This document shows positions 10,587 to 23,100 of a DNA stretch of 64,000 nt, piece by piece (position 1 is the stretch's first letter; each line of letters starts with the position of its first letter). A program made the translations under genes and the position numbers. The DNA comes from Trichostrongylus colubriformis (taxonomy: Eukaryota > Nematoda > Chromadorea > Rhabditida > Trichostrongylidae): NCBI GenBank assembly GCA_963978905.1, contig OZ022259.1:31101994-31165993 (forward strand). Reading direction: 5' to 3'. The notes beneath the pieces were generated by a model that was not told where the DNA came from, did no database searches, and was given only the letters and a program-made list of their open reading frames with translations.

Positions 10587-13500
10587 ATGGATGAAGGATT
10601 CAGTGGGACTGTCAGGATATCGAACATTAGCGATTTCATCGCACCCAGCGCAGTAGGTCTCTTTTTATAAGCGCACTTCCATCTCGTATCCGCGAGAAGT
10701 CTCGCGACTTTTTTGGAGCACAAAAGTCAAAGAAAAGCTCAGTGTATCTCGGAAGGTGATGGCAAAGTGGAGTACGTATTCGGAAAGGAGTATGGTTAAA
10801 AAGGAGTATTCATACTCCTTTCGAAACCAAAACCCTCTGGTGGAGAACAGTACGCAAAATGTTCGAGCAGCATCATGATGTAAATCAAAACCATTTGAAA
10901 GCTGGACGTTGCAGTCCACATTCTTTGTACAATGTATTGAAATTCTGTAAGTCAATATGTTGCCATTTAGAATTGTATTATTCCACTGGAAGCAAGGGTG
11001 GTTGAAGAACCTCTAGTCGCAGTCAGAAAGAGGCAGACGGTGAAAGAAGAAACTAAGAAGGTACAAATTTAAATTACGAAAATGTGAGATGCGGATGTTT
11101 CGACTGCCAATACTTCTGAGAACCTGTCGCCCTGTTATTAGCCTTGTCTCGAGCAGGCGCCAGCACCGTCCTTAGCGCTTCTGTTGCGAGCCCGAGTCCT
11201 ATGGACTATTTCGGGGACACAGAATCATACTCCTTCGAAAAACTTTATTTGAAAAACCTAGATCTAGATCCGGCAGTCGTTTTACGTTATTTCGAAAAAT
11301 CCAAGAAAAAGGAACCAGAAAGCTCACCTTTCTCGCGCCCCTCTGCGTCACCAGCGGGGGTAGGCCGCGTTTATGCTCAGCGCCGCATTGCTTGGCTGCT
11401 TCCATAGGCAACGAGACAGAGTGGCACAGGGGAGGTACGGAGAACTACGCAGGCAATGAGGAGTGGAGGAAGGTTGGCATAGGCGGAGATGCAGAAACAC
11501 ACAGCCAAGCCCTGCCGCCTGCACCGCAGAGTATGAACGCGGCTGTTGACTGCAGATGAGCGGAGAGGCTGAGTCATCCAGCCGCGAACGTAGTCTTGCC
11601 CTCGCCGGCAACTCGCCCGGCTGCAAGGCGATACGGCGTGCTGCAGAATCGTAATGAGACCCTAAACCTCACTTTTTCAATGCGGATTTCGCTGCACATC
11701 ACCTCTTCAAGTGGAAGGTTTGTTTTCAGGGAACATGAATTCAAAATCTCAACTTTCCTTACTCCTCGCGGTGCCTTCAACATCGGCAATTTCTTTGGTC
11801 AACTCTTATCAATGGGAAATTATATGAACATAGCTCGACTGGAACTTAGCAAGCTTACTCCTGGATCGATAGCTTATTTTGAAGAAGCTCTCATGCCTGC
11901 GAGCCTAGCATTACATCTCCTTTCTATTTTTCCACAATTCTAAGAATTTTGAGGATATAATGTGAGTCTGAGGGGATGCGTAGTATCGTATGTTAAAATT
12001 TACCTTTTCCCGCCTTGTACATCACTTCATTGCTAGTACATGCTTAAGGAATGAAGTCGGTATAAGTCCTTCGCGTAGGTGCAGTGTGGGCAATATTGGA
12101 ATGTCGCGTTGTACCGAGTCTTCCCACAATCCGCATTGACCCTCTTCGAGTTTTGAAGCAGAGTTTCAAATTTGCTAAATGTCTCAAAAATTTTGAGCGC
12201 TGGAACTTTTCAGGGTGCTGTAAAAATATCTCTCAATGATTGCCTTGCATGTAGTGGTTGTATTACAAGCGCGGAAACAGTCCTTGTCGAGGAACAGTCC
12301 ATCACGAGGTTTAATTTTCATTTCATACTTCCTATACACATTGTGAAAAATTATTAATCCTCATGTAGAAAACAATTTCCTTTTAATAGTATACTTCGTT
12401 TTTTCCTTTTTCGAGAATGTTCTCAGGCTGTTGGAAGGGATGACTGGTAAACAACTATCTGTAATCACTGTTTGTCCACAAAGTGTTTGTTCGATCGCTG
12501 TGAAAAGGAAGATCTCAGTTCCACGGGCAGCCCAATTGATAGCGTCGTATTTCTTTTCCAAAGGCAGGTTGATCCATGTGTACTGTCGTCTTGCCTCATT
12601 GTTCTACCGAGGTATGTAATGTGAGGTTTAGGAGCTCACTATGTGGTCGATTCCACCTTTGGACGGTCCTTCTGTTTGGAGGAAGCATATCACGAGTTCC
12701 AGTCAAGGTCTTCCCGGCCGGTACTAGTGTCCTCCTGTCCAGGATTTGTTTGCTATGCGGAGAAGAGTCATGAGGCTTTCCTTTTGCCTTTCGTTAGTAA
12801 AGTCAGGCATGTCACTTTCCGAGTTATACAATATATCATCCAATATGGTCCTTATTCGTAGAATAATTATTACGTAACAGATCACCACAAGCCGTGACTG
12901 GTGCCCTGGTGAAGGATTACCTCTCACGGCGCCTTCGAGTACCCGTTGAATCTATCTATCATGCTGCTGTGATGCCGTGCTTCGATAAAAAACTGGAAGC
13001 TTCCCGTCCCGATTTTTATGTACCTGGAACGGAAGGTGTGCGTGAAACGGATTGCGTCATCAGCACAGGTAATACCTTTCTGTTCAAAATTTTGAAAAAA
13101 GAAGGCTCAGAACCGAATAAATCGCAAGCGCTGTTTTCAGTGGAAGTTGATAGCCTGCTTGATGAGGACATCAGTATTACCGAATCTGAAGTGGAGGGCT
13201 GGTTAGGAAACTTCTCTCGAGGTCGGTTCATTAACATTTCTGATTTTCTTGTTGAAGCCACAATTTAAAGTCTAAGGCCGCCATTAGACTTCGCGATTTA
13301 GCGGCGTCGCATTTTTTTACGCCATGCTGCCACCTTGAGATCCGACTTTGCCGCGACTTCGCGTGCGGAGCCGCGAAACCGTAAATCCGCGAAATTGCAA
13401 TCCGACGGCGACCTGAGCATCACCTCATTTTTTGCTTGTAGGGTTTCTCTACGGAAATCCTGGTGGGACATCAGGTGGCTTTGCAGACATGCTTGTTAAA

Positions 13501-14113
13501 AGATTCGTCTCCGAACACGGCGGAGAAGTAAAGGAAGAGAGGCTGTATGTTCTTGAATGCTCCAAGACACGTTTTTGTAGAAAAAAGCGAAGTTTCAGAG
13601 CAAAAAATCTGGAGGTTCTAACTGTGCATCAGGATGGTGATGTAGTTTTACGAGCGGCCCGAGTATACGGCTTCAGGAATATTCAAAATCTGGTCCGAAA
13701 AATGAAAAACAATAAGAGCCATTACGACTATGTCGACGTACAGGCATGCCCCAATAGTGAGCATTTACACCTTTTTGTATACTATGGACTAGAAAACATT
13801 CCAAGACATCATAAGCTATAGGTTGTCGAAATGGTGGAGCACAAATTCGCGCTGACACGGCAGAAGAAAGAGAACATATACTGAATAACGTAGAGAAAGC
13901 ATACGCTACGATACAAGAAGATTGCACTCAGGAAATGCGGTATGAATTTTGTTTCATCCCAGATTGCTCTTTCAACCATATGTATGCAATACAATAAACC
14001 ATTGCAGTGAAGTTGCAAATGACTGGAGTGCGTTGAATCCAGATTGGAGGAAATTGCTATACACTGATTACCACGGTGTAACCGGGAACATTGCACAGAA
14101 GCTACAGTGGTAG
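10587..14113 (+). CDS. oxy-4: CIAO3/NARFL, cytosolic Fe-S assembly factor (nine exons, 480 aa)
   Basis: Exons: 10587-10652, 10971-11060, 12214-12308, 12427-12563, 12632-12806, 12881-13221, 13442-13756, 13822-13939, 14008-14113, all in phase. The length matches human CIAO3 (476 aa). The protein is an iron-hydrogenase-like adaptor that passes Fe-S clusters to the CIA targeting complex. The start [20 protein letters not shown] follows a tttctcag acceptor. All eight cluster cysteines are visible: one before IIPLEA, three in DCLACSGC, one in [13 protein letters not shown], one in [15 protein letters not shown], and two in ACPNSCRNGG. The chain ends in Trp, as in human, a residue used by CIA clients for docking. 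Introns 4 and 5 need GC donors to stay in phase. Intron 2 carries a repeat and intron 6 a small MITE. In C. elegans this gene is oxy-4. Confidence 0.95.
11330..11600. repeat. Degenerate copy of the 28.7-kb palindromic repeat
   Basis: Inside CIAO3 intron 2. Words such as gagtggcacaggggaggt, acgcaggcaatgagg and gagtatgaacgcgg match, with changes, the right arm of the near-perfect hairpin at 28709-28933. The arms here are more diverged and less symmetrical. Confidence 0.55.
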
Positions 14114-14820
14114 CTCCACACGAACGTTGGATGAAACTACGCCGAATTTTTGCGCCAACTCTTATTGTTCCCATTCCATCTAGGCTTACCACTCCTTCTC
14201 GGTGCACTCTTTGAAGGATGAGATCTTCCATGCGCACTAGAGGACAAGCAACGATGAGATCGATTTTGTCTGGACGGTGTGCATTCATACTGTTATGTAG
14301 GAGAGCGGTTCATCGATGTTCATGGTAGTCATCACGCTTCTAGCTATTATTTGTTTGAACTACCACCGACCATAAGTCATCAGAAAAACAAATTCAACAA
14401 ACACAAAAGTAACATTCGCGTCGTTTATAATGTATGGATACGAAAATTTAACTTTCATGCTAGTCAGATTGCCACATCAAGTCCGTCCACTACTCTTGGA
14501 TTGCTCATATGTCGTTCTGTAGATGATGATAGGAAGCTGAACCCTAATTTTCGATTAAAAGATTGTCATAGACGGGTTTTCGCCACTTTCTACTCGTGTT
14601 GCTGAGTATTGTCTTGATTCAATCTTTACCGTTTATTGTTCACACCATCAAATAAACAAAAATTCGCTACCAGTGTTTGAGACATGCTCGAAGCAAGAGA
14701 CAGTGGAATAGGTAACAACAGTACAAAATCAACGAGTTAAATCAATCAGAAAATAATTCGGAATTAAAATAAGAAATCATCACTTGAAGATAATAATTAC
14801 TTACAACACTTCTCTTTTCC
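14114..14820. other. Space between convergent CIAO3 and SAP18 genes
   Basis: The two genes face each other tail to tail. Open frames here in either strand are antisense shadows of CIAO3's last exons or AT-rich UTR-like sequence. An aataaac word near 14650 could serve a 3' end. No gene seen. Confidence 0.4.
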
Positions 14821-15829
14821 TCAATATCTGTCTCGAATGGGACTGAATCTTCTCCTATCGCGATCGAAATCGTCGCCATTACGCCTCATTCCAAACGAAC
14901 CATATCTGTAAGTAAAGCCAATGCATCATTTTCGCTGCAGTACACTCTTGAAAACCTAATAGTACCTTCTTGCAGAAGCAGGTCCTACTCCGGGCATTGT
15001 GATCGCAACATCGATGAAGTCACCAATTTCGAATTTGCACATAGCCAACTAAAACAGTAGATACAAGTGGTTGCCTCAGGTAAAGACAGTGATGGGCCTA
15101 CATGCAACTGCAGTGATCAGAGATAGTAGTGCCCTCAGTATTTCTTCAGTTTGGCGTTGCTTCGCAAACGGAATTTTTGCGCACTTATAGCAAATGAACC
15201 CCATACATCCGAAATCAATTCGAACAAATTCAGATATGTGTGATAAAGTGACTCCAGAAAAACTTACCGATTTACCGTCATCAACACCTCTCTGGCCATT
15301 CATGGTGTTGCCAATATCGCGAATGGTGTAACGGTTATTCATTCGATCGGGTGCAACTGGAACGATAACCGTATACGTAGGAAGAACAGAAGCGCAGGTT
15401 TAGAGTGCACTGACCTTCAACCGTGAAAAAAAAGTGGAAAAGATACCTATGGAGAAATCAAAAGTTGTTCCTCGACGTCGTGCATCCGGATTAACCTCCT
15501 TGATAAGTGACGTCAGCTCTCGGAGAGTGCAATCCATCCTTTAACGTACAGCATTATGAACACTTATGTGCCTCTTTCGACAACAATCCTACCAAGTGTA
15601 CATCTGAAGCTCGTTCGCAGGCACTCCACCTCTCATATAATCGGATATCGGGTTGTGCCTACCATTAGCGCAGAAAACTCTCAAAAGGAGCGGGCACGTC
15701 TATAAATCATCTGTATAGCTACACTAGAAAGTTAAGTGAATGTCCGAGCGTAAAGATATAAAAATATACCTTCTCTCTATCGACTGGTTTCTCCTGATTC
15801 ACAGCAACCTGTGAAACGACTGTGGCCAT
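14821..15829 (-). CDS. SAP18, Sin3/ASAP complex subunit (six exons, 171 aa)
   Basis: Exons 15829-15770, 15699-15593, 15538-15447, 15356-15268, 15048-14966 and 14905-14821 keep phase throughout, for 516 nt in all. Product segments: an N-terminus ending EKPVDREK, TCPLLLRVFCANGRHN, YMRGGVPANELQMYTWMD, LRELTSLIKEVNPDARRRG, YTIRDIGNTMNGQRGVDD, EIGDFIDVAITMPG, then a basic Arg-rich tail RRNGDDFDRDRRRFSPIRDRY. This is the ubiquitin-like fold of SAP18, which bridges Sin3/HDAC corepressor and the ASAP/PSAP splicing complexes. Human SAP18 is 153-172 aa. The start ATG sits just after a ttccaga acceptor-like sequence. The tail resembles an RS/RD extension. Confidence 0.95.
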
Positions 15830-16267
15830 TCTGGAAAGAACGAATTGATCTCAAAATGGAGTCTACCGAAAATCACGCATAGGGCCATGTTTATACACAG
15901 CATTTTGGGAGAATCGGAAAGTGCGAAAAGGTTAAGATACGAATCGACTAGTCTACATCAGGCTTCGCGGTTTTGTGTTGGAAGCCGTAGCAATGCAGAA
16001 TCTCAGCCGAAACATAGAATCGCAAAATGGCGACGTCTAACATTAGCCATACCCAATCCCAACCTTTATCGACTTGCACCTCATTCGTTTTGTCCATAGT
16101 CCCGTTTTCCTCTTCCACATCCATTACCTATCCCAAGTTCAATGAGTTATCCTTCAAAGCTGGAGCCCATTAACTCTGTTGATGATAATGAGCATCGTAA
16201 ATCCTGGGAATACCCTCAATAAGTGACTCATTCATGGGCTTGGTTTTAAGTAAGCCATCAAAACACG

Positions 16268-16505
16268 GGGTCAAATCAAGTCGGGGGGGGGGGGGGGGGG
16301 GGAGACGCAACTTTGCGTCAAATTTTCACCGACGTCAAAGCTTCTTTCCCTCCCTAAGCTTAGGCTAAAGCAGATGAAAACTATGCTTTGACAGATGCTT
16401 TTTCATGTGGAAGGAGAGGATATCAATTTTGGCCTAAGTCTAGGGAGGGAAAGGAGCTTCGACCTTGACGCTAAATTGCGTCTCTCCCCCGACTTGATTT
16501 GACCC
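16268..16505. mobile_element. MITE, GGGTCAA family, copy 2
   Basis: Ends gggtcaaatcaagtc and gacttgatttgaccc are perfect inverted copies. The flanks carry aaaacacg on both sides (16260-16267 and 16506-16513), an 8-bp target duplication. The interior palindrome includes ccctaagcttaggc. A G-run of about 20 lies near the left end. Confidence 0.85.
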
Positions 16506-16997
16506 AAAACACGTTTTGGAAAATCCCTCTCAGCACGCTTTCTTCAATACCTCAATAACGATTTTCACATTTCAGAACTTGAAGACGTCTACTTCCACGA
16601 TGAAAGGATAAGCGCAAACACAGAAGTGCTGATAAGGAATGTCTTTCGAACTAAAAGGCTCCTAAGGTAATCTAGAATAGAGAATACCAGCAAATGGCCT
16701 GGAAAATACCAAAGGATCAAATGCCGACAACATTGCGCGCCTTTCTTGCAAGCGTGCAGCGAAAGCGGCGGAAAGCGACTTTTCAAGAGTCGCGAGCGGT
16801 CGCAAGGTCTATGTTTAGATTGGGGCACGATTGCTGTCAGGTGATGGACAATGGAAAAGGATGAAAAAGTGGCATAGTTCTCTACGAGAACACAGACTCC
16901 TGACACTATGATCGCCAGTCCCCTGAATACTTCACATCATCTTTCAAAGTACGTCTTTTCAAAAAGAAATCGAGAAATCTTTGAAGATCGAGGAACT

Positions 16998-17783
16998 GCC
17001 GCCTAAATCTACACCACGAAAAAATGCAGTGCGAGTTTTCCGGGAAAATCTCGTCCGCTTCACTACCGTATACAATCCAGCGTTGCAGGACCAACTCAGC
17101 ATTGACTGATTGCGCGCAGGAGAGTTTTTCTTTGTTAATCATCTTCTTTGCTTTCCGAGGTCGCGCTTGTCCGTTTTCCTTCGTTCTTTTTGTGTACCTA
17201 CCTATTTTTGTTGCGCGCTTTCTCAAACAGATGTATTTTCTTGTGAATTAGTCCCGTATGTGCTTTGTGTGTCAACTTCTTTCGGTTTTTTTGTCTATTT
17301 GATATAATTTGGTTTGCCTGTCTATTTTTTCTTCCAGATATATTCCGCTGCGATTTCAATTAACGCGGATAGCAATTTTCATCCGCAACTGCTACTCGAT
17401 TATGGACCACCTGAATTTCCAATGTCGTGAGTTCTTTTTTTAAGCAGTGATTCACCTTCATCTTTCTTCCCTTGTTCCATCCAACGGAGACTGAGTGTAT
17501 TGAAGGGAAGGGGGAATTGGCGACTTTTTCATTGTTGTTCTCATTCTCCTGGGGGTAAGAAATGATTCGCGATCTCGAATATTTTTGGATAGCCGGGGGA
17601 AGAGCTTTGATTCGCTGTTTTTATGTATGCCGCGCGTGCTTACATGCTATAATCTGTTTTTCTTTTCAGTTCTCTCTGCTTTGCTGCTGGTCAGACTACA
17701 CTACGTCAACTATGAGTGTTGAGTGTGTTACCTGTCGCCTCTGTTTCGTATTGTAGCTGCGCTCCGTGCACAGTGAAGTGTAA
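16998..17783 (+). repeat. Inverted duplication, left arm, with a conserved exon
   Basis: Matches 19085-19901 in inverse orientation across about 0.8 kb with moderate divergence and small indels. It contains an 89-nt exon-like segment at 17338-17426 (ttccag before, gtgagt after) whose frame includes FHPQLLL and P-P-E-F. It also has a next acceptor at 17668 followed by a frame with CFAAG that stops soon after. An upstream open stretch with MQCEFSGKISSASLP is also shared. The family was not recognised. The copy-2 arm keeps the same exon length and an open frame, so these may be diverged gene copies rather than a plain repeat. Confidence 0.6.
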
Positions 17784-17792
17784 GTCCTTTTG

Positions 17793-18024
17793 GATCAAAT
17801 AAAGTCGGGCGGGAGACGCAACTTTGCGTCGACGTCGAAGCTCCTTAACCTCCCTAGGCTGAGGCTAAAATTGATTCCCCTCCTCCCACATGAAAAAGCA
17901 TCTGTCAAATCATAGGTCTCATCTGTTTTAGCCTAAGCCTAGGGAGGGAAAGAAGCTTTGACGTGGGTGAAAATGTTGCGTCTCCTCCTCCCACCCCCCC
18001 CCCCCTCTCGACTTTAATTGACCC
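17793..18024. mobile_element. MITE, GGGTCAA family, copy 3
   Basis: Begins ggatcaaataaagtcggg and ends cgactttaattgaccc. The flanks both read gtccttttt (17784-17792 and 18025-18033), a clear 9-bp target duplication. The interior palindrome uses ctaggctgaggc and its inverse. It sits just inside the inner edge of the left duplication arm, so it inserted after the duplication or is absent from the other arm. Confidence 0.85.
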
Positions 18025-18033
18025 GTCCTTTTT

Positions 18034-19084
18034 ATGCCTTCAAATTATATTTTTTGTTCTGATGTTCCCATTTTCCTAATAGCACTATGTAGCCTGAGTG
18101 GGGTGTCAGTTTTGGCGCTATGATTACTTGCTGTCCTTGTGCTCGACGATGCAAAGAACCTAGTGGGAGCCATAGATGTGTATTATGCCAGTGCTCAGGA
18201 GGGGAAAGCTTGCTTCATTCTGTGTTTACTCTTGTATTCCTAAGGTTTCCATGTTGACGTTTCCATCTGTTTTCTTTTTCAGATTTTCAAGCTGGCCCGA
18301 TACACCTCCATCATCCTCGTCGATTGTCGAAGTATTCCGGTTGGGATGTTGTAACTACTGTTCTTTACTTCTGCTTCAACTTCATTTGAACGTGTTATGT
18401 TAATTGGTGATTGAAATGCACAGTTAATTGTTCTCGATCGTTTTTATAAATAAAAACCTCAATGCGAAGCTGTCACACATTACCAGTTGTGAGAATTTTC
18501 GAGGGAAAAAGCCAGTTCTTCTATTGACTTTGAAATGAAATAATCGAAGGATACCGTGGTGGTTGCTTCGCGCATCACGACTTCATTATTTCCGCACTCG
18601 CTGTTCTTTCGTAAGGAAAGCCGTAAATTTCCGAAAGGAGTGGTCTTCCATATCAGGTTGGGAAAACGGCCAAAAAGCCACCAAATTTGTCAGCCCTGCA
18701 GATGAACGAAAGCTAGTCATTACACCCAGCACTTCGAAGAGAATCTGGAATAGTAGGGTAGGGGCATAGCACTAATTACGACATCTCACTATCCACCGAT
18801 ACCAGGGATACAGTTTAACATAGGACCTTCATTTTCTGATCTAGCACAACTTCACGACAAACAATAGCTAATGGCAAGTTTAACATGAGATCTCTCTTCT
18901 CTAGTAATGTACAACTTTTCAACAATTGATCATAACAACGACAACTATACACATCTTTTCAACAACAAATATCAGCAGCTAAACAATTTATCCAACAACT
19001 ATACAAAACCATGTACAACTTCTCTTGAACAAACGATAACAGATATGCGATAGGAAAAATATCCATCTATGTATAACTTTTCAT
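18034..19084. other. Spacer between inverted duplication arms
   Basis: AT-rich. An acceptor-like tttttcag at about 18280 precedes an open stretch, but I see no conserved motif. From 18830 to 19080 the words caacttttcaac and acaactatac recur in a loose, imperfect repetition. No gene recognised. Confidence 0.35.
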
Positions 19085-19901
19085 CATCAAATAACAAAAT
19101 ATAAAGTGAAGATGGTACTCTATTCACACTACTCCTATTCAGGATGCAATGCGCAGCTACAAACAAAACAGCGGCGACGGATAACACACACCACCCACAG
19201 GAAGTTTCACCAGCAGCAAAACAGAGAAAACTGAAAAGAAAAGCAGATTCCGTCATGTGAGCACGCGCAACATACATAGAACAGCGATTAGGCGTACTTC
19301 TCCCGGCTATCCAAAAATAAATATCGCAGAGGATTTGTTGCCCCGAGAAAAAAAAGGGAACAACAATAAAAAGGTCGCCAATTTCCTCTTCCCTTCAATA
19401 CAAACAGTCTCATTGTTGGGATGGAAACAAGGGAAGAAAAATAAAGTTGAATCACTGCTCATAAAAAACTCACGAGCATCGAAATTCAGCTGGTGCATTA
19501 TTTAGCAGTAGTTGCGGATGAAAGTTGTTGTACTCACGAGCTGAAGTAGCAGCGAACCATATCTGAAAGCAAAAATAGGCAGGCAAATTAAATCACATTA
19601 AAGAAACAAAAAAACGGAAAGAAGTGGACACACAAAGCACATTCGAGACTAATTCACAAGAACACACTGTTTGAGGAAGCGCGCAACAAAAATAGGTAGG
19701 TACACATAAAGAACGGAAGAAAACGGACAAGCGCGACCTCGGAAAGCAAAGAAGATGATTAACAAGGAAAAACTCCCCTGCGCGCAGTCAATGCTGAGTT
19801 GGTCCTGCAGTGCTGGATTGCATACGGTAGTGAAGCGGACGAGATTTTCCCGGAAAACTCGCACTGCATTTTTTCGTGGTGTAGATTTAGGCGGCAGTGA
19901 T
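19085..19901 (-). repeat. Inverted duplication, right arm, with a conserved exon
   Basis: Inverse partner of 16998-17783. On the minus strand the exon-like segment is 19562-19474, again 89 nt, with ttcag before and gtgagt after, and the frame keeps FHPQLLL and A-P-A-E-F. The following exon frame here remains open further than in the left arm and includes a hydrophobic run (SVAAVLFVAAHC). Equal exon length and shared reading frame point to coding ancestry. The family was not recognised. Confidence 0.6.
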
Positions 19902-20133
19902 CGAGGAAGAGATCGAGTGCGGGTTGTCTCGCGCCCTTCGTACTTCAGGTCTGCAATTGCACATCACATGCCTAATTTGGCTTTAACGTCCTTATCCCGA
20001 AGATAGAGTAGGCGGATCGCATGCATTTCGTTGTCCGGGCTGTATAATTCATTTTTCTTTGACTCCTCCATATTTCGGATGATTTTTTGGATTGTTATTC
20101 TCGATATTGATCCCATGAATTTGGATTTCAGCC

Positions 20134-23100
20134 ATGGATGGGGATGAAATGGAAGTCAATGAAGATGGGATGGAGGTGGAGCAACCGGAGGCTTCTTCGA
20201 AAAAGCCAAAACAGGTGCGCTCTAAGGAATCCAGTGAACCCTGAATACTGTTCTGCATCAGAAGCATACGATTCTATCATATCTAATGTTGTTCAGGGGA
20301 ATGGTAAATTCCATTCCCTTTTGTGATAAACTATCCTTTTCAAAGGTTTATATCCCCGGTGTTAGCCGAGCTCTACAGGAAGGAGAAGAACTCGATTTCG
20401 ACCCTTCCGCGTACAATCTATTCTATTCGTTTGAAACGAGTAAGTCTTTGTCTACTTGTTTTGCGTTTGTTTTGACAAAAACTGCGAAGGCGAGTTATGG
20501 GCAAAACGTTCGCCCACGGACGCGACTCGAGCCAAGTACTTTCCCGGCACTGTTCTAATCCACCATACTATCAAGAAACCATGCCTATCCTAACTTTGCT
20601 TCCTGCTCCTTTACAGAGAACGTATGCAGTACTTTCACTGTTTGACCCCTAGGTTGTATTCGATTCGATGTCAGTTCCTGCCTATTATATGTCAATAATA
20701 ATGGAGTGTGATTCAGAATGGTCCTGCCTCTCTTTCGACATCATCAAAGAGGACAACGCAAGCACAGATTTCCCACTGAAATGCTATATCGTGGCTGGAA
20801 CCCAGGCTGATAAACCGAAGAACAATGAGCTTGTCGTGATGGGACTCAAAAATCTCAATCCTCTTGAAGTTTGTGTCTATTCTTTTAACGGATCTTAAGG
20901 GAGCTTCTAGCTAAAAGCGTAGCGATCGTCTGGTGACAGTGTGAAGAAAAGCTGTGTCAGCAGTTATGGTTATTGCTGGTTCACTTATTCGATGTGTTAT
21001 CACTAATATGGTGCTCTTTATAGTACTACTTCATACCTAGGATGATGACAGCGAGGATGAAGATGAGTTGAGTGACGATGAAAGTGATGATGGGAATAAC
21101 GCTAAGAAGGAAGCAATAATGCATTCCGTGTCTGTGTCTCACTATGGTGGCGTCAATCGCATCAAGGTTCCCACTCTGCATTTTTAGTCAACCATTTTAT
21201 CGTCTGAATTCTACTAAGGCTTCATCGCCTTGGTCCTTTGGTACTTTGGAGTAAACAATTCTGGTTTTGCTTTCAATACAGTCCGTAACGTGAATATCTA
21301 TTGAAAGGTTAGCACGATTTTTTTTGAATTCTCTCGTTTAAGAATCAACGACTCGGTGATGGAACGGTGTGCGCTGTGTGGAATGATATTGGGAAAGTAC
21401 AGCTTTGGAATTTGACGAGTGCTATGAACGAATGCAGCAAGATGTCAACCAAAGGTAAAGAAGAAAAGCAAGTTCAGGTAGGGCTGAAACCGAGTAAATA
21501 AGACCTGACAACTGTGTCTGAGGTTAAGACCAGAAAACTGTGTCGGAGGTTGTTGATAGATACTGATGGAAGTCCTTATTCTGATATTTCCTGTAGGGTT
21601 ACAAATAAATAATGACCACTGATGCCCAGTGGTTCGAAGATCTGAAGCATTTTATTTTCAAGGAGAAGCCTCTCTTCTCTTACATCACAAAGAAGGAAGG
21701 ATTCGCCCTTGGCTGGTCAAAACTTAAGCAGGTGTTTTTAACTGTTCGTTGTTCTAATTCTTAGCTCACAGCTGCCATATATGCCATGTTTAAGGGAGAT
21801 TTTGCGTCTGGAGATCAGTCACGAAATATCCACTTGTACAGAATGCATGAAGGTGGAACTTGGGTCGTCGACCAACGGGCTCTGAATGGTCATTCAGGTA
21901 AGCCATACTTGTAGTCTCGATCTGTGGTACTATAAGTGATGTAAAATACTAAACTACCTAATCTTGCTTTTGGAGAGGGTTGTAAAATAAGTTTTACTGT
22001 TTAACGTTGTTTCGCAGGTTCCGTAGAAGATGTGCATTGGTCCCCTACAGAAGAAGGTTTACTTGCTTCGTGCTCCTGTGATGGAACCGTCAAACTATGG
22101 GATACACGTGCCAGTCCGGCTGATGCCTGTGTGTGCACCGTGGAAAAGGTACCTTCAGTCCACCTGTTTTATTCTTCATGATTTTTGTTGCACTATAGCG
22201 TCTGTCTTTGTATTTTTTTCAAGAGAGGCTTCATACATTCACCGAATATACAGGAAACTACTATCCTCTAAGCTCTTACACTTCAGACCTAAGTCATTTG
22301 CCGTGGTCATGAAAGACACCGGAAGGGAGTACTTTTGGGTTACGGTACAACAGACGTAGTTCGGACGAGTTTAAGGGGCCGCCATTGCACAAACTTGCCG
22401 ATTTGACGCCTTGGCATGATGCCAAGGAGATGTTTTTATTATAAAGTGGTTCTTTCCTTTTACTTTTTCCTTTGTTCTCCCTTATATTGTCTAGATGTAA
22501 TTACATGAATGCTAATGTACTTGGGAATGGCCACTCCACTGCGCTGGGAGTAAGGTGCTAAAATTAACGTTGGCCCGCTGCCCGTCTGCTACAGCGGACA
22601 ACTCGGAAAGTCAGTGCGTTGATGCGAATGTAATGCGAATACACGCCACAGCGCCGCGCTTTTGAATCCGGGGTTTTTCGCCGGTTATCGCTTCTAACCT
22701 TCAGTGTTCGTTACGAAATCCTCTTTGCTTCTCCTCTTGCATCGGACCCCTTCCGGTTCCTTCAATGAATAGAACAGTATCTTTTGCTGTAAATCCACAC
22801 AAAATTGACAGATATCACTAAAAAATTGACTCATTAGGTGTTCGATGTTTACATCTGTTTATACTTGCAGGCTCACAGTTCCGATGTGAATGTTTTGTCA
22901 TGGAACTCACATGAACCACTGCTGGTTACAGGTGGTGATGATGCCGAATTGAAGATCTGGTCTTTGAAAACGATACAGGTATTTAATCACAGGCTGTGGG
23001 TTATTGGATCTCAACCCTAATCTCAGTTTTTTCTACTTGGAGTACCATAATGGGATAGTAGTGATGTCGCATTGCAATCACCTCTGGCTGTGCTCGGTCA

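Noticed and set aside
11144..11407. Open frame with [20 protein letters not shown] inside CIAO3 intron 2
   Set aside because: CIAO3 exons 2 and 3 join directly and match the family without it, and it runs into a repeat. It could be a relic, but I cannot support a gene.
11596..11943. 115-codon plus frame in the same intron
   Set aside because: Starts within the degenerate repeat and has no motif or in-phase splice partner.
13809..14605. Long open frames on both strands after CIAO3 (159 and 108 codons)
   Set aside because: The minus frame is antisense to the last two CIAO3 exons; the plus frame is AT-rich 3' flank without splice logic.
18800..19080. Loose caacttttcaac repetition that might be a CRISPR-like or tandem array
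   Set aside because: Repeats are short, irregular and not separated by equal spacers; ordinary AT-rich low-complexity sequence.
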